The translations under genes were made by a program, and so were the position numbers. Shown in pieces: positions 62,740 to 64,000 of a DNA stretch of 64,000 nt (within the stretch, counting starts at the first letter, position 1; each line of letters starts with the position of its first letter). The notes beneath the pieces were generated by a model. That model made no database searches and was not told the DNA's origin. It saw nothing but the letters and a program-made list of their open reading frames with translations. The DNA lies in the NCBI GenBank assembly GCA_019925105.1, contig JAHGAU010000025.1, forward strand, positions 1-64,000, given 5' to 3'. This stretch comes from Niebla homalea (lineage: Eukaryota > Ascomycota > Lecanoromycetes > Lecanorales > Ramalinaceae).

Positions 62740-64000
62740 AAAATAACGGAATCTTTTAAAAATAAAGTAATAATTATATAACCAGAATATTTCAAGCAGT
62801 TAAAGAAAAAAAAACGAAAATCTAATAATAATTATAATAATAAACGTCGCCGCAATTACGGTTAACGATTATAAGAAATTCTTTAGTAAATTAATTAATT
62901 ACCCGATTATAAAGGATAAATTACGTAAAAAAATACCCGCTACTTATTACGAGTACTTAAACGTTTATAATACTAAAGAGGCTAGTAAAATCCCACCGTC
63001 TAGGTTAATAAACTATACGATTAAATTAAAAAACGGAGCTTATTTATTTATGAAAAAAGCATTTGGTATATTTAAAAATAAACGATCGTTATTAAGAAAT
63101 ACGTTAAAAATATAATTAAAAAGGGTTATATTAGACTTAATATATCATTATATGTTACCCTAGTCTTTATCGTTAAGAAGCCAGATAAAGGATTAAAGGT
63201 ATACGTTAATTATAAAGCTTTAAATTCCCTAATAATTAAGAACCAGAATATATTACCTTTAATTAAAGAGATATTATCCCGTTTTTATAAGTCTAAAATA
63301 TATTCTAAGTTTAATATAATCGCAGTTTTTAACAAAATCCGTATTAAGGAAAAATATAAGATAAAGACCGTTTTTTGATTAAGTACGGTTTTTACGAATA
63401 TATTATAATACCCTTCGGGCTGTATAACGCGCCCGAAACGTTTCAGTTATTTATTAACAAGGTTTTAAGGGAATACCTCGATATATTCTATATGGCGTAT
63501 TTAAATAATATACTCGTATATAGCGATAACGAAGAATCTTATATGAAATACGTTTAATTAATCCTAATTAAATTATAAAAAATATTATTTTATTTTAATA
63601 TTAATAAATATAACTTTAACGTTTAAAAAATTAAGTATTTCGGTTTAATTATTATTACGGAAAGTCTAAAAATAGATCCAAAAAAGGTAAATACAATTAT
63701 AAAATGGCAAATTGAAAATAGTATTTATAATAGCGTTAATTCTTATATATTTTGACTTAAACAAAAAGATATAACTTAAATTAAACGTATTAAACTATAT
63801 CATTATAATAGTTTTATCTTAAATAAATAACGTAGGGGTTTTATATCCCATTATATTCCTTTTAAGGAAAATAATACTTCAGGAATATAATTACGAGATA
63901 TATAATAAGGAATTATTAACCATCGTTAAAACGTTCGAGGAATAATATCCCGAGTTAATAAAAATAATTATCGAGGACTTTATTAAGGTAATAACGGATT
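62740..64000 (+). pseudogene. pol of right-hand Gypsy (RT, RNase H), cut by window end
   Basis: After the LINE the Gypsy frame resumes: VAAITVNDYKKFFSKLINYP (about 62846), EASKIPPSRLINYTIKLKNG, then reverse transcriptase at 63115-63560 with LKVYVNYKALN and the open segment 63375-63557 reading PFGLYNAPETFQLFINKVLR and YMAYLNNILVYSDNEE, where YLDD has become YLNN. The RT/RNase H connection (YFGLIITESLKIDPKKV, about 63640) and RNase H (YNYEIYNKELLTIVKTFEEQ, about 63880-63940) follow up to the window edge. Integrase and 3' LTR lie beyond. This is a third Gypsy lineage, distinct from the two nested at 18.8-34.3 kb. Confidence 0.85.

Overview
The window looks like a repeat-rich, probably subtelomeric or heterochromatic stretch of a filamentous ascomycete (Pezizomycotina) genome that has undergone repeat-induced point mutation (RIP). 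About 58 of 64 kb is extremely AT-rich, and nearly every stop or lost motif residue in the recognisable transposon proteins can be explained by C-to-T or G-to-A transitions, mostly in CpA/TpG context. Examples are YLDD read as YLNN, zinc-knuckle Cys codons read as Tyr, and CAA/CAG read as TAA/TAG. The one GC-balanced island (about 12.7-18.05 kb) carries short introns with fungal splice signals (GTCAGT, GTATGT, CTGAC branch sites, YAG). No bacterial features, CRISPR, rRNA or tRNA genes were seen.

Layout. 1-300: GTAAGG-type tandem repeats. 0.3-4.3 kb: AT-rich decayed DNA with an exact 65-bp minisatellite (2646-3035). 4.36-4.66 kb: an LTR-like block with an adjacent G-tract. 4.66-11.1 kb: a long decayed repeat I could not assign. 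11.25-12.73 kb: the 5' part of a LINE, cut at 12734/12735 by a nearly unmutated LTR (12735-13109). 13.1-18.05 kb: the gene island, with a coiled-coil gene remnant, one intact gene for a PD-(D/E)XK-like (DUF7924-type) protein with two introns, and a second PD-(D/E)XK-like gene broken by four premature stops. 18.8-34.3 kb: a minus-strand Ty3/Gypsy chromovirus (18806-34298, TSD ttttt) that contains a plus-strand Gypsy chromovirus (20209-27931, TSD gattt) and a 1.5-kb short LTR element (30570-32094, TSD attaa). 35.29-42.99 kb: a large DNA transposon with TIRs and an 8-bp TSD accgtaag (hAT-like). 42.99-53 kb: minisatellites, an array of about 110-bp repeats interrupted by other DNA, and two minus-strand LINE remnants. 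52.4-64 kb: a plus-strand Gypsy element running off the window, interrupted by a near full-length Tad1-like LINE (56930-62739, 12-bp TSD).

How it fits together. The window records successive insertions. RIP has inactivated all elements and appears to have leaked into the second nuclease-like gene at the island's right edge. Only the 14-15.7 kb gene looks intact. Boundaries of three LTR elements, the DNA transposon and the LINE were fixed from the sequence by matching ends and target-site duplications.
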